Positions 27,446 through 34,882 of a stretch of 64,000 nt of DNA are shown here, in pieces. The DNA is from Ascidiaceihabitans donghaensis. Its GTDB lineage: Bacteria > Pseudomonadota > Alphaproteobacteria > Rhodobacterales > Rhodobacteraceae. A program made the position numbers and the translations under genes. Every line of letters begins with the position of its first letter. Within the stretch, counting starts at the first letter, position 1. The stretch is from NCBI RefSeq assembly GCF_900302465.1, contig NZ_OMOR01000001.1, forward strand, positions 3,008,729 to 3,072,728, written 5' to 3'. Below the pieces are notes generated by a model. That model had not been told where the DNA came from. It did no database searches and saw only the letters and a list, made by a program, of their open reading frames with translations.

Positions 27446-28357
27446 CTACCCTGCCGTTTTTGCGATAAAGGCATTTGTCAAAGCGCCCAGCTCCGGCCCC
27501 ACGTCTTCTTGCAAGAAATGACCTGCGTTTTGCAAAATGCAGTGATCTTGTCCAACAGCACCCGGCATCAGCTTTTGAAACACCTGATCGACGCCCGCCA
27601 TGATTTTGTCATCCGCCCCGAAAGCTGTCAGCACCGGAATATCAAGGCCCCGCAACACGGCCCAAGCATCACGGTTGGCTTGTGCCGCCGGATCGTCTGG
27701 TGTTGACGGGACAAGCACCGGAAACTGCCGCGCTCCTTCTTTGTAGCTGTCATCGGGAAACGGCGCGTTATATGCCGCGATTTCGGCATCCGTTAATTTT
27801 GACGTCGTGCCACCGCTTACGATGCGGCCTGCGTCAAAATCCGGTACAGTCTGCGAATATTCTTTCCAGCTTTCGAAGGCGGGGCTCATCGGTTGATCAC
27901 CTGTTGGTAATGCAGTGTTGGCCACAACAAGCCGTGCAAATCGGTCCGGGCGCGCCGCAAGCAAACGCAATCCAATCAAACCACCCCAATCCTGACAAAC
28001 AAGCGTGATGTTGTGCGCCTGTGTCTGATCCAACCAGTCCAACATCCAGTCCACATGCCGCTGGTACGTATAGTCGGCGCGATGCGCCAATTTGTCGGAT
28101 CGTCCAAATCCGATCAGATCCGGGGCCAAAACACGGTGTCCCGCCCCAGTCAGCACGGGAATCATGTGACGATACAGGTAACACCAAGACGGCTCACCAT
28201 GCATGACCAACACAGGTGCTGCATCTTCAGGCCCCTCATCCAGATAGTGCACACGCAACGCGCCACCATCAGGGTCCGTCACATCAAGGTAATTTGGTGG
28301 AAAATCGAAACCGGGAAGATCGTTAAAGCGATTATCTGGTGTGCGCAACTTGTCCAT
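27446..28357 (-). CDS. Haloalkane dehalogenase (alpha/beta hydrolase, HLD-I-like)
   Basis: Hydrolyses carbon-halogen bonds of haloalkanes to alcohol and halide; 303 residues. The oxyanion-hole motif is HGEPSW, the nucleophile D123 sits in CQDWGG with the halide-binding Trp beside it, and W164 in FESWKEY matches the second halide-binding Trp of the DhlA group. The acid is in FGADDKI and the base is the His in NAGHFLQED. This arrangement separates it from plain epoxide hydrolases. It ends convergently 6 bases from the SH3 gene. Confidence 0.87.
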   Translation of the reverse strand: MDKLRTPDNRFNDLPGFDFPPNYLDVTDPDGGALRVHYLDEGPEDAAPVLVMHGEPSWCYLYRHMIPVLTGAGHRVLAPDLIGFGRSDKLAHRADYTYQRHVDWMLDWLDQTQAHNITLVCQDWGGLIGLRLLAARPDRFARLVVANTALPTGDQPMSPAFESWKEYSQTVPDFDAGRIVSGGTTSKLTDAEIAAYNAPFPDDSYKEGARQFPVLVPSTPDDPAAQANRDAWAVLRGLDIPVLTAFGADDKIMAGVDQVFQKLMPGAVGQDHCILQNAGHFLQEDVGPELGALTNAFIAKTAG

Positions 28358-28454
28358 TCATCCGTCCTCTGCCTAAAGTATGATCATAGCTTAGCAACAC
28401 ACCGCGCTGTCACCACAGGTGAACGTCGCGGCACAAAAGAATTGGGGATGTCTT

Positions 28455-29447
28455 TTGAAGCGCATATTCTACGAAGCCTTTGGGCCAGCATCACAGGTGC
28501 TGGCACTGGAGGACGCGGACACGCCCCAACCGGGCATCGGCGAAGTATTGGTGGAATTGGCTTATTCCGGTGTGAACCCCTCAGACGTCAAGGTTCGTGC
28601 AGGTGGGCGTCCCGGTGTGACAAAGCCGGCCTTTCCAAAAATCACGCCACACAGCGATGGCGCGGGGACGGTTGTGGCCGTTGGCACTGGCGTACCACGT
28701 GACATCATTGGCAAAGCCGTTTGGATCTGGAACGCACAATGGCAGCGCCCTTTCGGGACGGCTGCCACGCATATCGTGGTGCCACATGCCCAAGCGGTGC
28801 TTTTGCCGGACGGCGTGTCTATGCAAGTGGGCGCGTGTCTTGGCATCCCGGGGCTGACGGCGGCCCATACCGTCTTTGGCAACGGTGAGTTGCATGGCAA
28901 GACGGTGTTGGTTCAGGGTGGCGCCGGCACTGTTGGTTATCTGGCCTTGCAACTGGCCCGTTGGGGCGGTGCGCGAGTGATTGCAACCGCCCGCGAAAGC
29001 GACCACGAGATGTGCCGTGCGGCAGGCGCCGATGCGGTGATCGACTTCACACAAGACACCGTCGCAGAACAGATCATCGCGGCAAACAATGGCACTTTGA
29101 TCGACCAGATCATTGAGCCTGAATTTGGCATCAACGCACAAGTGAACACCGATGTGATTGCCCCCGACGGGGTTATCGCGGCCTACGGGTCAGCCAAATC
29201 CATGGCCCCCACTATCCCTTTCATGGAGATGATGTTCAAAAACATAACCATCGACATGGCGTTGGTTTACATTCTGTCTCCCCAGCCCCGCAGTCTGGCG
29301 ATCACCCGATTGCATGGCGCCCTGCGCGCCGGTGCGTTGGATTGCCCGATAGACAGCGTACACCCGCTGTCAGACTGCGCCAAAGCCCATGCAATTGTGG
29401 AAAGCGGTGACCGTCAGGGTGCTGTGCTGGTGGATGTGCAAAAGTAA
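28455..29447 (+). CDS. NADPH:quinone reductase-like zinc-free MDR enzyme
   Basis: Medium-chain reductase of 330 residues lacking the zinc-site cysteines. It has the substrate-side pattern ELAYSGVNPSDVKVRAGG and the NADPH motif VLVQGGAGTVGYLALQLA. TTG at 28455 is preferred as start because GGGGATG lies just upstream and the protein then begins KRIFYEAFG as in the family; GTG 28419 would add 12 residues. The next gene follows after 2 bases. Confidence 0.82.
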   Translation: MKRIFYEAFGPASQVLALEDADTPQPGIGEVLVELAYSGVNPSDVKVRAGGRPGVTKPAFPKITPHSDGAGTVVAVGTGVPRDIIGKAVWIWNAQWQRPFGTAATHIVVPHAQAVLLPDGVSMQVGACLGIPGLTAAHTVFGNGELHGKTVLVQGGAGTVGYLALQLARWGGARVIATARESDHEMCRAAGADAVIDFTQDTVAEQIIAANNGTLIDQIIEPEFGINAQVNTDVIAPDGVIAAYGSAKSMAPTIPFMEMMFKNITIDMALVYILSPQPRSLAITRLHGALRAGALDCPIDSVHPLSDCAKAHAIVESGDRQGAVLVDVQK

Positions 29448-29449
29448 AG

Positions 29450-30796
29450 GTGAGACCCGTGTTCAGATTTCTATCGTGTGTGCCCTTCTTAACTGCTGTC
29501 GCTTTCGTGGCCTTTTTCATCTTCCTTGCCCCTGTCGGTGGTTATGCGCAAACGGCGGACCAGCCTTCGGGCACCATCGCAGTGGAAGACAGCGCAACGC
29601 AGGACGCAGCCATTGCCGTGCGTATTCGGGACATTCTGTCTGAGCTGGAAGGCTACACCAATGTCACCGTCACAGTGTCTTCTGGCATCGTGACCCTGCG
29701 CGGCACGACCGTTGACGCGCCATCTGCAATGCGCCTCAACGATTTGGTCGGCAGGGTTGAAGGCGTTGTGGCCATCGAAAACGAAGTCACCGAAACCACA
29801 GACGTTGTCGAACGCCTGAACCCTGCGGTTGAACGCTTTAAAGCGCGGATGTACCAAATCGTGGCCTTCTTGCCTTTGGCAATTGTTGCTTTGACGGCCA
29901 TGGCTTTGGTGGTCGCCTTGGGTATTTTGCTGGCCCGGATGCGTTATCCCTGGGACCGGATCGCCCCCAACGCCTTTATCGCTGATATTTACCGTCAGGT
30001 TGTGCGACTTGCGTTTTTTATTGCGGGTCTGGTGATTGCATTGGACATTCTGGGGGCCACCGCCCTTTTGGGCACAATTTTGGGCGCTGCTGGGATTGTT
30101 GGTCTGGCTATCGGTTTTGCGGTCAAAGATACGGTCGAGAACTTCATCGCCTCAATTATGCTGTCCATCCGTCAACCGTTCCGCCCCAATGACACCATCG
30201 AAATCGACGGAGACGTCGGCAAAGTCATCCGCCTGACCAGCCGTGCAACCATTTTGCTCAGTTTTGATGGCAACCACATTCGCATTCCCAATTCCACCGT
30301 CTTCAAAAGCCGCATCGTCAACTATTCACGCAACGACGAACGCCGCTTTGTGTTCGATCTTGGTGTTGCCCCCAACACGGATTTGGCGCAGGCCCAAAGC
30401 CTTGGGTTGCACACGTTGAACGATTTGCCTTTTGTTTTGGAAACACCCGCGGCGGCCACATGGATCGAGACAGTCGGAGACAGCACGATTACGTTGCGCT
30501 TTGCGGCATGGATTGACCAACACAAGACCAGCTTCGCAGGTGCGCGAGGCGAAGCAATTCGCCTGACTATGGCGGCTTTTGACGGGGCAGATATCGCGAT
30601 GCCTGAGCCCACATTCCGCATCATGTCGCCTCAGGCAGCACCCGAATCCTCCTCTGATGCACATGTCGCTCCGACCCCGACGGACATGCAGCAAGTCACG
30701 GCTCAAGCCGACCAGGAACTGAGCGAAATCATTGATCAGGAACGGGCTGTTCTGGCAGATGATGACTTGCTGAACCGCACCGCGCCCGAGGAATAA
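29450..30796 (+). CDS. BON-domain mechanosensitive channel (MscS family)
   Basis: Inner-membrane channel that opens under osmotic stress, 448 residues. A signal-like helix is followed by a periplasmic BON domain (residues about 45-110: IRDILSELEGYTNVTVTVSSG), then membrane helices and the MscS core (GLAIGFAVKDTVENFIASI, QPFRPNDTIEIDGDVGKV, HIRIPNSTVF). The start is GTG 29450; a second GTG at 29459 is equally possible. The acidic C-terminal tail is not conserved. It ends 70 bases before the tRNA-Gln gene. Confidence 0.87.
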   Translation: MRPVFRFLSCVPFLTAVAFVAFFIFLAPVGGYAQTADQPSGTIAVEDSATQDAAIAVRIRDILSELEGYTNVTVTVSSGIVTLRGTTVDAPSAMRLNDLVGRVEGVVAIENEVTETTDVVERLNPAVERFKARMYQIVAFLPLAIVALTAMALVVALGILLARMRYPWDRIAPNAFIADIYRQVVRLAFFIAGLVIALDILGATALLGTILGAAGIVGLAIGFAVKDTVENFIASIMLSIRQPFRPNDTIEIDGDVGKVIRLTSRATILLSFDGNHIRIPNSTVFKSRIVNYSRNDERRFVFDLGVAPNTDLAQAQSLGLHTLNDLPFVLETPAAATWIETVGDSTITLRFAAWIDQHKTSFAGARGEAIRLTMAAFDGADIAMPEPTFRIMSPQAAPESSSDAHVAPTPTDMQQVTAQADQELSEIIDQERAVLADDDLLNRTAPEE

Positions 30797-30866
30797 TAAA
30801 AACCAACTATTTTCGCAAAACGGGTCTTGCGCCCCCTGCATTACCCTACTATCTAACGCGGCACGT

Positions 30867-30941
30867 TGGGATGTGGCCAAATGGTAAGGCACCTGTTTTT
30901 GGTACAGTAGACTGTAGGTTCGAATCCTACCATCCCAGCCA
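30867..30941 (+). tRNA. tRNA-Gln (anticodon TTG), integration site of the island
   Basis: Cloverleaf read by eye: acceptor TGGGATG/CATCCCA, anticodon loop TTTTGGT giving TTG, T-arm with GTAGG-TTCGAAT-CCTAC, discriminator G and encoded CCA. Bases 30925-30942 at its 3' end are repeated three more times in the window, which marks it as the attachment site. Confidence 0.95.
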
Positions 30942-30942
30942 A
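30925..30942 (+). repeat. att core A (tRNA-Gln 3' end)
   Basis: Sequence TCCTACCATCCCAGCCAA. It is identical at 44472-44489, has one mismatch at 47181-47198, and is present inverted at 33493-33510. It spans the 3' T-arm and acceptor half of the tRNA, the usual crossover site for tyrosine integrases. Confidence 0.88.
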
Positions 30943-31414
30943 TCCTTCTCTTACAGAGTAAACCAACACCCGGACAACCCGTCAGCGTGGGTTATGCCCC
31001 AGTTTTCTGCCCCAGTTCTTGCAGCTATTGCGGGTGTAGCGGGTAACCCCTCCCTGCTTTTGGGAGAGGTTGAGGACATAGCCACGGGCTTAGAGAGTGT
31101 GCCAGTCTACCCCGTTAGCACGTCGTTCCCGATCATCATTCAGGTTATCTCGCCGATCCCCAATGGTCAGATGTCTCGGGTTCATGCAGCGCCGATTATG
31201 ACAAAGGTGTCGGACAACCTGATGGCGGTTGGTAGCGAGCTGGTTTTGGATACAATAAACAAAACGATAAGCGCGATCTTGACCACTCATGAAACGCACC
31301 TTTCTAGGTTCCGCCGTTACGGTGACCATGCAGCCGTTCTCATCCGTTTGGGTCTCCGCCAACAACTCGGTGACCTTAACTAGCGCAGCGTCGTAATGAT
31401 AAGAAAGCAATCTC
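30943..31414. repeat. Left-end module, copy 1
   Basis: About 470 bp next to the att core, holding the 3' half of the HNH gene and its downstream DNA. A second direct copy with small indels occupies 44490-44951, and the first 290 bp are present inverted at 33199-33492. A hairpin CCTCTCCC/GGGAGGGG follows the HNH stop in all copies. Confidence 0.85.
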
Positions 31415-31467
31415 TCATACCACACCTGTGACAGGTCTCTGACTCTGGTTAAACGAGGAGCAATCAT
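31090..31467 (-). CDS. His-Me finger/HNH endonuclease (intact copy)
   Basis: Small nuclease of 125 residues. The C-terminal half carries the zinc-loop and active-site pattern VRHLCHNRRCMNPRHLTIG followed by RRDNLNDD, as in zinc-loop HNH/homing endonucleases carried by phages. ATG at 31467 overlaps the stop of the SF3 helicase gene as ATGA, so the two are translated together. Two damaged copies of the same gene lie at the other att cores. Its role may be in element mobility, or in phage-like DNA processing if the element is a satellite; both are inference. Confidence 0.8.
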   Translation of the reverse strand: MIAPRLTRVRDLSQVWYERLLSYHYDAALVKVTELLAETQTDENGCMVTVTAEPRKVRFMSGQDRAYRFVYCIQNQLATNRHQVVRHLCHNRRCMNPRHLTIGDRRDNLNDDRERRANGVDWHTL

Positions 31468-32930
31468 ATCAATTCTACCTCATCTTCAACAGCATCAACC
31501 GCTTCGTCGTAACTGTCAGGGCCAAGGACGCGACCATTGGCGACTTGGTAATCAGGATGCACCCAAATAACCCTGCCATAGTCTACGCCGCCCCACTTGC
31601 ACCTGCTAGAACGCCACCCGAGTTCGTTCATCATATGGACTATGCGGTTTGGGTTGGCTTTCAATCGCTCAGAAAAAAGCTTCATTAAATTTCGCTGCGG
31701 GATAGCAAACTTCTGGCTGCTAGCGATCAACTCCTCAAGTGCTTGTTGCAGAACCTGCCCAGATGCTTGGGAAATGCTTTGCATAATCGGGGTGTCGATT
31801 TCTGAAACATTGAGTGCACGCGGGTTGAAGCTATTGGCCTGCCGATGTGCCAGCAGTGCATTCCGCAGTCTAGCAATGTTTGCAGGCTCCTTCATGTAAT
31901 CATAGAAAACCTTCATAAAGTCCCCGAATTCTTCATGATCAGGCCCTGACGCATGACCCGAATGATTGACGTCAATGACGTAGAAACGGCGATCATCAGG
32001 CTCTATCCAGTGCGGGTAGTGATTGGTGGTCATCAGAAACACACACACATTTTGGATGCTCTCGGTATTGGTCCCCTTGCCTTCGACAGCAATTTCCTTT
32101 TCTGAAATCAGCGCTTTGATACTATTTCCGGCATCGGTACCAGCTTTAAGCTTCACTTCTTCGCAAGCGATAAATTTCTTAACCAGAACGGTCTTATTGA
32201 ACCGACCAGTGAGTTTAGTGACGCCATTTAAAGGCATTGAGTTGTCTTCTCCAAAAAGCAAACCTAGCAAGCGGCCCAGTGTGCTTTTCCCTGTTCCCTT
32301 GGATTGAGAATATAGAAGCACAGACCAAGCAGGCTTATCTGCCTCGTTTTGAAGATTCCAAGACAACCAATCCTTGAAGCGGAACCTATCCTCAGGGTGT
32401 GGGAATATCCGATCAAGCAATTCGTCAAACAGGGTGTCTTCCGAGTCCTCAATGCCTAGTTTTCGATACTCAGGGGGCATCCAAGTGTTCAATGAGGCCA
32501 TGGCATCTTCCCAGTATAGACTACTGGTTTCGGCGGGTAGACAAGCTTGTTTGCCATTCCAAACAGCAACTGATTGGTCTTTGTCGGTATGGGTGTCGTT
32601 TATGGCACGCTTACAAATCGCGGCCCATAGTTCGTCACTTAGCTTCAAATTTGGGAACGCTTCAGAAACCTGATGAAACGCAACGCGTTTAAGATCAGTC
32701 GCTGAAATCGGTCCACTGGGGGCTTTAATTACATAGAATTTCCCTTCGCGGCGCACAAAGCGGGTGGCTATAAAGGTCGCTATACGCTTGATGTTTGTTT
32801 CATTATTAGTTTCTTGCTCGTCTATTGGAATTGCAGCTGACAACTCAGGAGGAGACAGCTGGGCTTGGTCATTGATGGTTGCTCTAGGACGGGCTGGATT
32901 TCTGCGTGGAGCGGGCATTGTATCGTTCAT
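31464..32930 (-). CDS. Primase-helicase-like SF3 ATPase (DUF5906/D5-like)
   Basis: Replication protein of 488 residues. The central part has Walker A in SQSKGTGKSTLGRLLG, Walker B-like FIACEEVK, and sensor-1 CVFLMTTNHYPHWIEPDDRRFYVIDV, the layout of SF3 helicases of the phage/plasmid primase P4 type. The N-terminal part (YVIKAPSGPISATDL) matches the segment that precedes the ATPase in these proteins; no primase catalytic domain was seen. It would allow the excised element to replicate. It heads a two-gene unit with the HNH nuclease, and a 6-bp inverted repeat lies 24 bases upstream of its start. Confidence 0.83.
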   Translation of the reverse strand: MNDTMPAPRRNPARPRATINDQAQLSPPELSAAIPIDEQETNNETNIKRIATFIATRFVRREGKFYVIKAPSGPISATDLKRVAFHQVSEAFPNLKLSDELWAAICKRAINDTHTDKDQSVAVWNGKQACLPAETSSLYWEDAMASLNTWMPPEYRKLGIEDSEDTLFDELLDRIFPHPEDRFRFKDWLSWNLQNEADKPAWSVLLYSQSKGTGKSTLGRLLGLLFGEDNSMPLNGVTKLTGRFNKTVLVKKFIACEEVKLKAGTDAGNSIKALISEKEIAVEGKGTNTESIQNVCVFLMTTNHYPHWIEPDDRRFYVIDVNHSGHASGPDHEEFGDFMKVFYDYMKEPANIARLRNALLAHRQANSFNPRALNVSEIDTPIMQSISQASGQVLQQALEELIASSQKFAIPQRNLMKLFSERLKANPNRIVHMMNELGWRSSRCKWGGVDYGRVIWVHPDYQVANGRVLGPDSYDEAVDAVEDEVELI

Positions 32931-32953
32931 GGTTTTCCTAGTCTCTGTGATAT

Positions 32954-32968
32954 CCGGTGAAACACCGG
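32954..32968. promoter_or_regulatory. Inverted repeat upstream of the helicase gene
   Basis: CCGGTG-AAA-CACCGG, a perfect 6-bp inverted repeat 24 bases upstream of the helicase start codon. Position and symmetry suit a repressor site or a 5' mRNA hairpin. Confidence 0.4.
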
Positions 32969-33029
32969 TGAATGTGGGGATTTCGCTGCGAGCGTGCAGA
33001 TCGATAAAAAACCCGTTCTCTACGACAGG

Positions 33030-33194
33030 CTAAGTCTGAGCTGCAGAATATATTGAGTTTCTAAAGGTATCAAAAACGGTTCCGGCAAGTATCTTGCCAG
33101 AGTATTGTCCGATGCCTTCAATTCGCGAAGCTAAGTATCGTTGTGTTTTTTCTCGATAGTGCTTTTCGCGGGCCACTAAATAATCATGGTTCTT
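33030..33194 (-). pseudogene. C-terminal remnant of an unknown gene, cut by the inverted module
   Basis: A minus-strand frame reads DYLVAREKHYREKTQRYL and then SRIEGIGQYSGKILAGT before a stop at 33030-33032. It has no start codon; its 5' side is replaced at about 33198 by the inverted left-end module. The amphipathic, charged composition looks like real protein. Family unknown. Confidence 0.4.
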
Positions 33195-33198
33195 GCAT

Positions 33199-33345
33199 CA
33201 AGTCAACCGCCATCAGGTTGTCCGACACCTTTGTCATAATCGGCGCTGCATGAACCCGAGACATCTGACCATTGGGGATCGGCGAGATAACCTGAATGAT
33301 GATCGGGAACGACGTGCTAACGGGGTAGACTGGCACACTCTCTAA
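33199..33345 (+). pseudogene. HNH endonuclease fragment (inverted copy)
   Basis: The frame encodes HQVVRHLCHNRRCMNPRH onward to the DWHTL end, identical to the last 48 or so residues of the intact copy at 31090. The N-terminal two thirds are missing because homology stops at 33199. Confidence 0.8.
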
Positions 33346-33492
33346 GCCCGTGGCTATGTCCTCAACCTCTCCCAAAAGCAGGGAGGGGTTACCCGCTACA
33401 CCCGCAATAGCTGCAAGAACTGGGGCAGAAAACTGGGGCATAACCCACGCTGACGGGTTGTCCGGGTGTTGGTTTGCTCTGTAAGAGAAGGA

Positions 33493-33510
33493 TTGGCTGG
33501 GATGGTAGGA
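33493..33510 (-). repeat. att core D (inverted)
   Basis: TTGGCTGGGATGGTAGGA, the exact reverse complement of core A. Confidence 0.85.
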
Positions 33511-33639
33511 ACCCTAGCCACTGCTTGAAATCCATGACCTTTTCTCAACGAACAGCAAAACTGGGGCGGTTAGTGGGGCAGTTTGGGGGGTGTTGTTGAG
33601 GGGGGCGGCCCGAGACCGATGGTGGGGCGGAGGGCAGTT

Positions 33640-34257
33640 CTAGAGACCCTTGCCAACCAATTCATCGCTGGGAACAATCAACAACGCGACCTGCACGGCT
33701 AGGTTCACCGGAGGGACTAGGATCAGAAGATACCACCAGTGGCTAACTCCAATATCACGGGTACGTCTCACTCCGAACGAAAGCAGACAGACCAGCGACG
33801 CCAATATCGCAATCATAAGGATCACTTTCCAGAAGAGGTTGGGATCTAGCCCAAAGCCCAAAGTGAAGAAGAGAATTGAAAAAACTGATCCAACTTGGCT
33901 AATCAAGTACTTCAAACGCGATGCTTTCCCTTCAAACGCAAACAGTCCGAGGAAGAGAGGTGTTAGTTTCTGGATAGCCGACCTGAAGGCTCCAACCCCG
34001 ATTTCTGCAACGTTGTCCGTAGCTTCCAAAACTGATTTCGTGACCTTTGCCGTATCCACATTTTGAGATAGTTCTGGTGCCTTGCGGATAACCTTGAAGG
34101 TAATCGAAATCACTAAACATATAGCTGTAACAACCCAAATGCCTACGCCTAACGCCTGCACCCACAACTCGGGATGGGGGTCGTAAACACGATACCATAG
34201 TATTCCCAAGGATCCTACAACGCCGAACAAAGTGAGTGATCTGAAATCCTTTTCCAT
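33640..34257 (-). CDS. DUF805 membrane protein
   Basis: The 205-residue protein has two hydrophobic segments near the N-terminus and three in the C-terminal half. The C-terminal part carries the DUF805 pattern: LFAFEGKASRLKYL at the start of the domain and RRTRDIGVSHWWYLL near its end. Function of DUF805 is unknown; it is common in mobile islands and phage-defence neighbourhoods, but no role can be claimed here. Its 3' end abuts the inverted right-end module, so the true C-terminus may have been altered by that event. Confidence 0.75.
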   Translation of the reverse strand: MEKDFRSLTLFGVVGSLGILWYRVYDPHPELWVQALGVGIWVVTAICLVISITFKVIRKAPELSQNVDTAKVTKSVLEATDNVAEIGVGAFRSAIQKLTPLFLGLFAFEGKASRLKYLISQVGSVFSILFFTLGFGLDPNLFWKVILMIAILASLVCLLSFGVRRTRDIGVSHWWYLLILVPPVNLAVQVALLIVPSDELVGKGL

Positions 34258-34367
34258 CAGTTAACCTTTCTTGCTTTCACTGCACCCGAGCATATTCAGA
34301 AACTCTGGTCTTTGCTCTGCGTAGTTTCGAAGCGGCTTTCCCGAAAGCGCTGCTTTTCCCTAATTGA

Positions 34368-34378
34368 GACTCATAGTC
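34368..34378 (+). promoter_or_regulatory. C-box-like operator of the XRE regulator
   Basis: GACTCATAGTC, an interrupted inverted repeat that matches the GACTnnnAGTC half-site style of restriction-modification controller proteins. It lies 38 bases upstream of the regulator's ATG, where autoregulation would be expected. Confidence 0.5.
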
Positions 34379-34416
34379 TGTAGATTTTAAGTGTTCAAGT
34401 GAGCCACTCACTGGCC

Positions 34417-34629
34417 ATGCCAATTCAGACGCTGGTCGGGCGAAATCTTAGACGCTTTAGAGAGCAGGCAGGGCTTTCGCAAGAAGCTTTAGCTTTCGAA
34501 TGCGGTCTGCATCGGACCTATGTTAGCGGAGTTGAACGGGGTGTTCGGAATCCTACCATCGTGGTTCTAGAAAAACTTGCAGAACCTCTTGAAATTGCTC
34601 CGTGGCAGTTGCTTAGGGAAGAAAAATAA
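34417..34629 (+). CDS. XRE/C-protein-like transcriptional regulator
   Basis: A single-domain helix-turn-helix protein of 70 residues from ATG 34417 (76 if GTG 34399 is used). The HTH is LSQEALAFECGLHRTYVSGV, followed by ERGVRNPTIVVLEKLA, a pattern shared with the controller (C) proteins of type II restriction-modification systems. No restriction enzyme or methylase gene is near. It may regulate the divergent DUF805 gene, the integrase unit or itself. Confidence 0.85.
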   Translation: MPIQTLVGRNLRRFREQAGLSQEALAFECGLHRTYVSGVERGVRNPTIVVLEKLAEPLEIAPWQLLREEK

Positions 34630-34708
34630 ACCTATCGTAGACACCTACACCAGCCGGATAAAAAAAGGTAAGTGAACCCCGGCTAGCTCGCGCCAGCCGA
34701 GGATCTGT

Positions 34709-34882
34709 TTAAGGTAGCTTTTCCCGATGAGCGTACTCAGCTAGCCACTGCCAGTACTTGCGTGCGCTAGCAAACCCCTGCGACTGAGCTGCAAGGTTCT
34801 CAGCGGCACGACGAGAAAGACCGCCATCGTATTCAGCGATAGCGGCCCGTTCTTCGAAGTCTTCAATGTTGGGAATGTTCAT
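34709..34882 (-). CDS. Small protein coupled to the integrase gene
   Basis: The 57-residue frame starts at an ATG (34882) that overlaps the integrase stop as ATGA and ends at TAA 34709. The protein begins MNIPNIEDFEERAAIAEYDGG and has a charged, helical composition (SRRAAENLAAQSQG). Coupling to an integrase suggests a role in excision control, but it has no winged-helix excisionase motif that can be recognised by eye. Real gene likely because of coupling and sound codon use. Confidence 0.6.
   Translation of the reverse strand: MNIPNIEDFEERAAIAEYDGGLSRRAAENLAAQSQGFASARKYWQWLAEYAHREKLP

Larger units (their letters stand above)
33199..33634 (-). repeat. Inverted right-end/att/left-end junction
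   Basis: Read on the minus strand this has the same order as 44344-44780: right-end sequence (33634-33511), att core (33510-33493), left-end HNH sequence (33492-33199). The right-end part matches 44347-44471 almost base for base, while the left-end part matches copy 1 at 30943-31231 better than copy 2. Apart from the HNH fragment it holds no gene. Confidence 0.85.

Noticed and set aside
34675-34700. CGGCT/AGCCG hairpin near the end of the regulator and the 57-residue gene, considered as terminator
   Set aside because: The stem is only 5 bp and the T run lies about 15 bases away, so it does not qualify.
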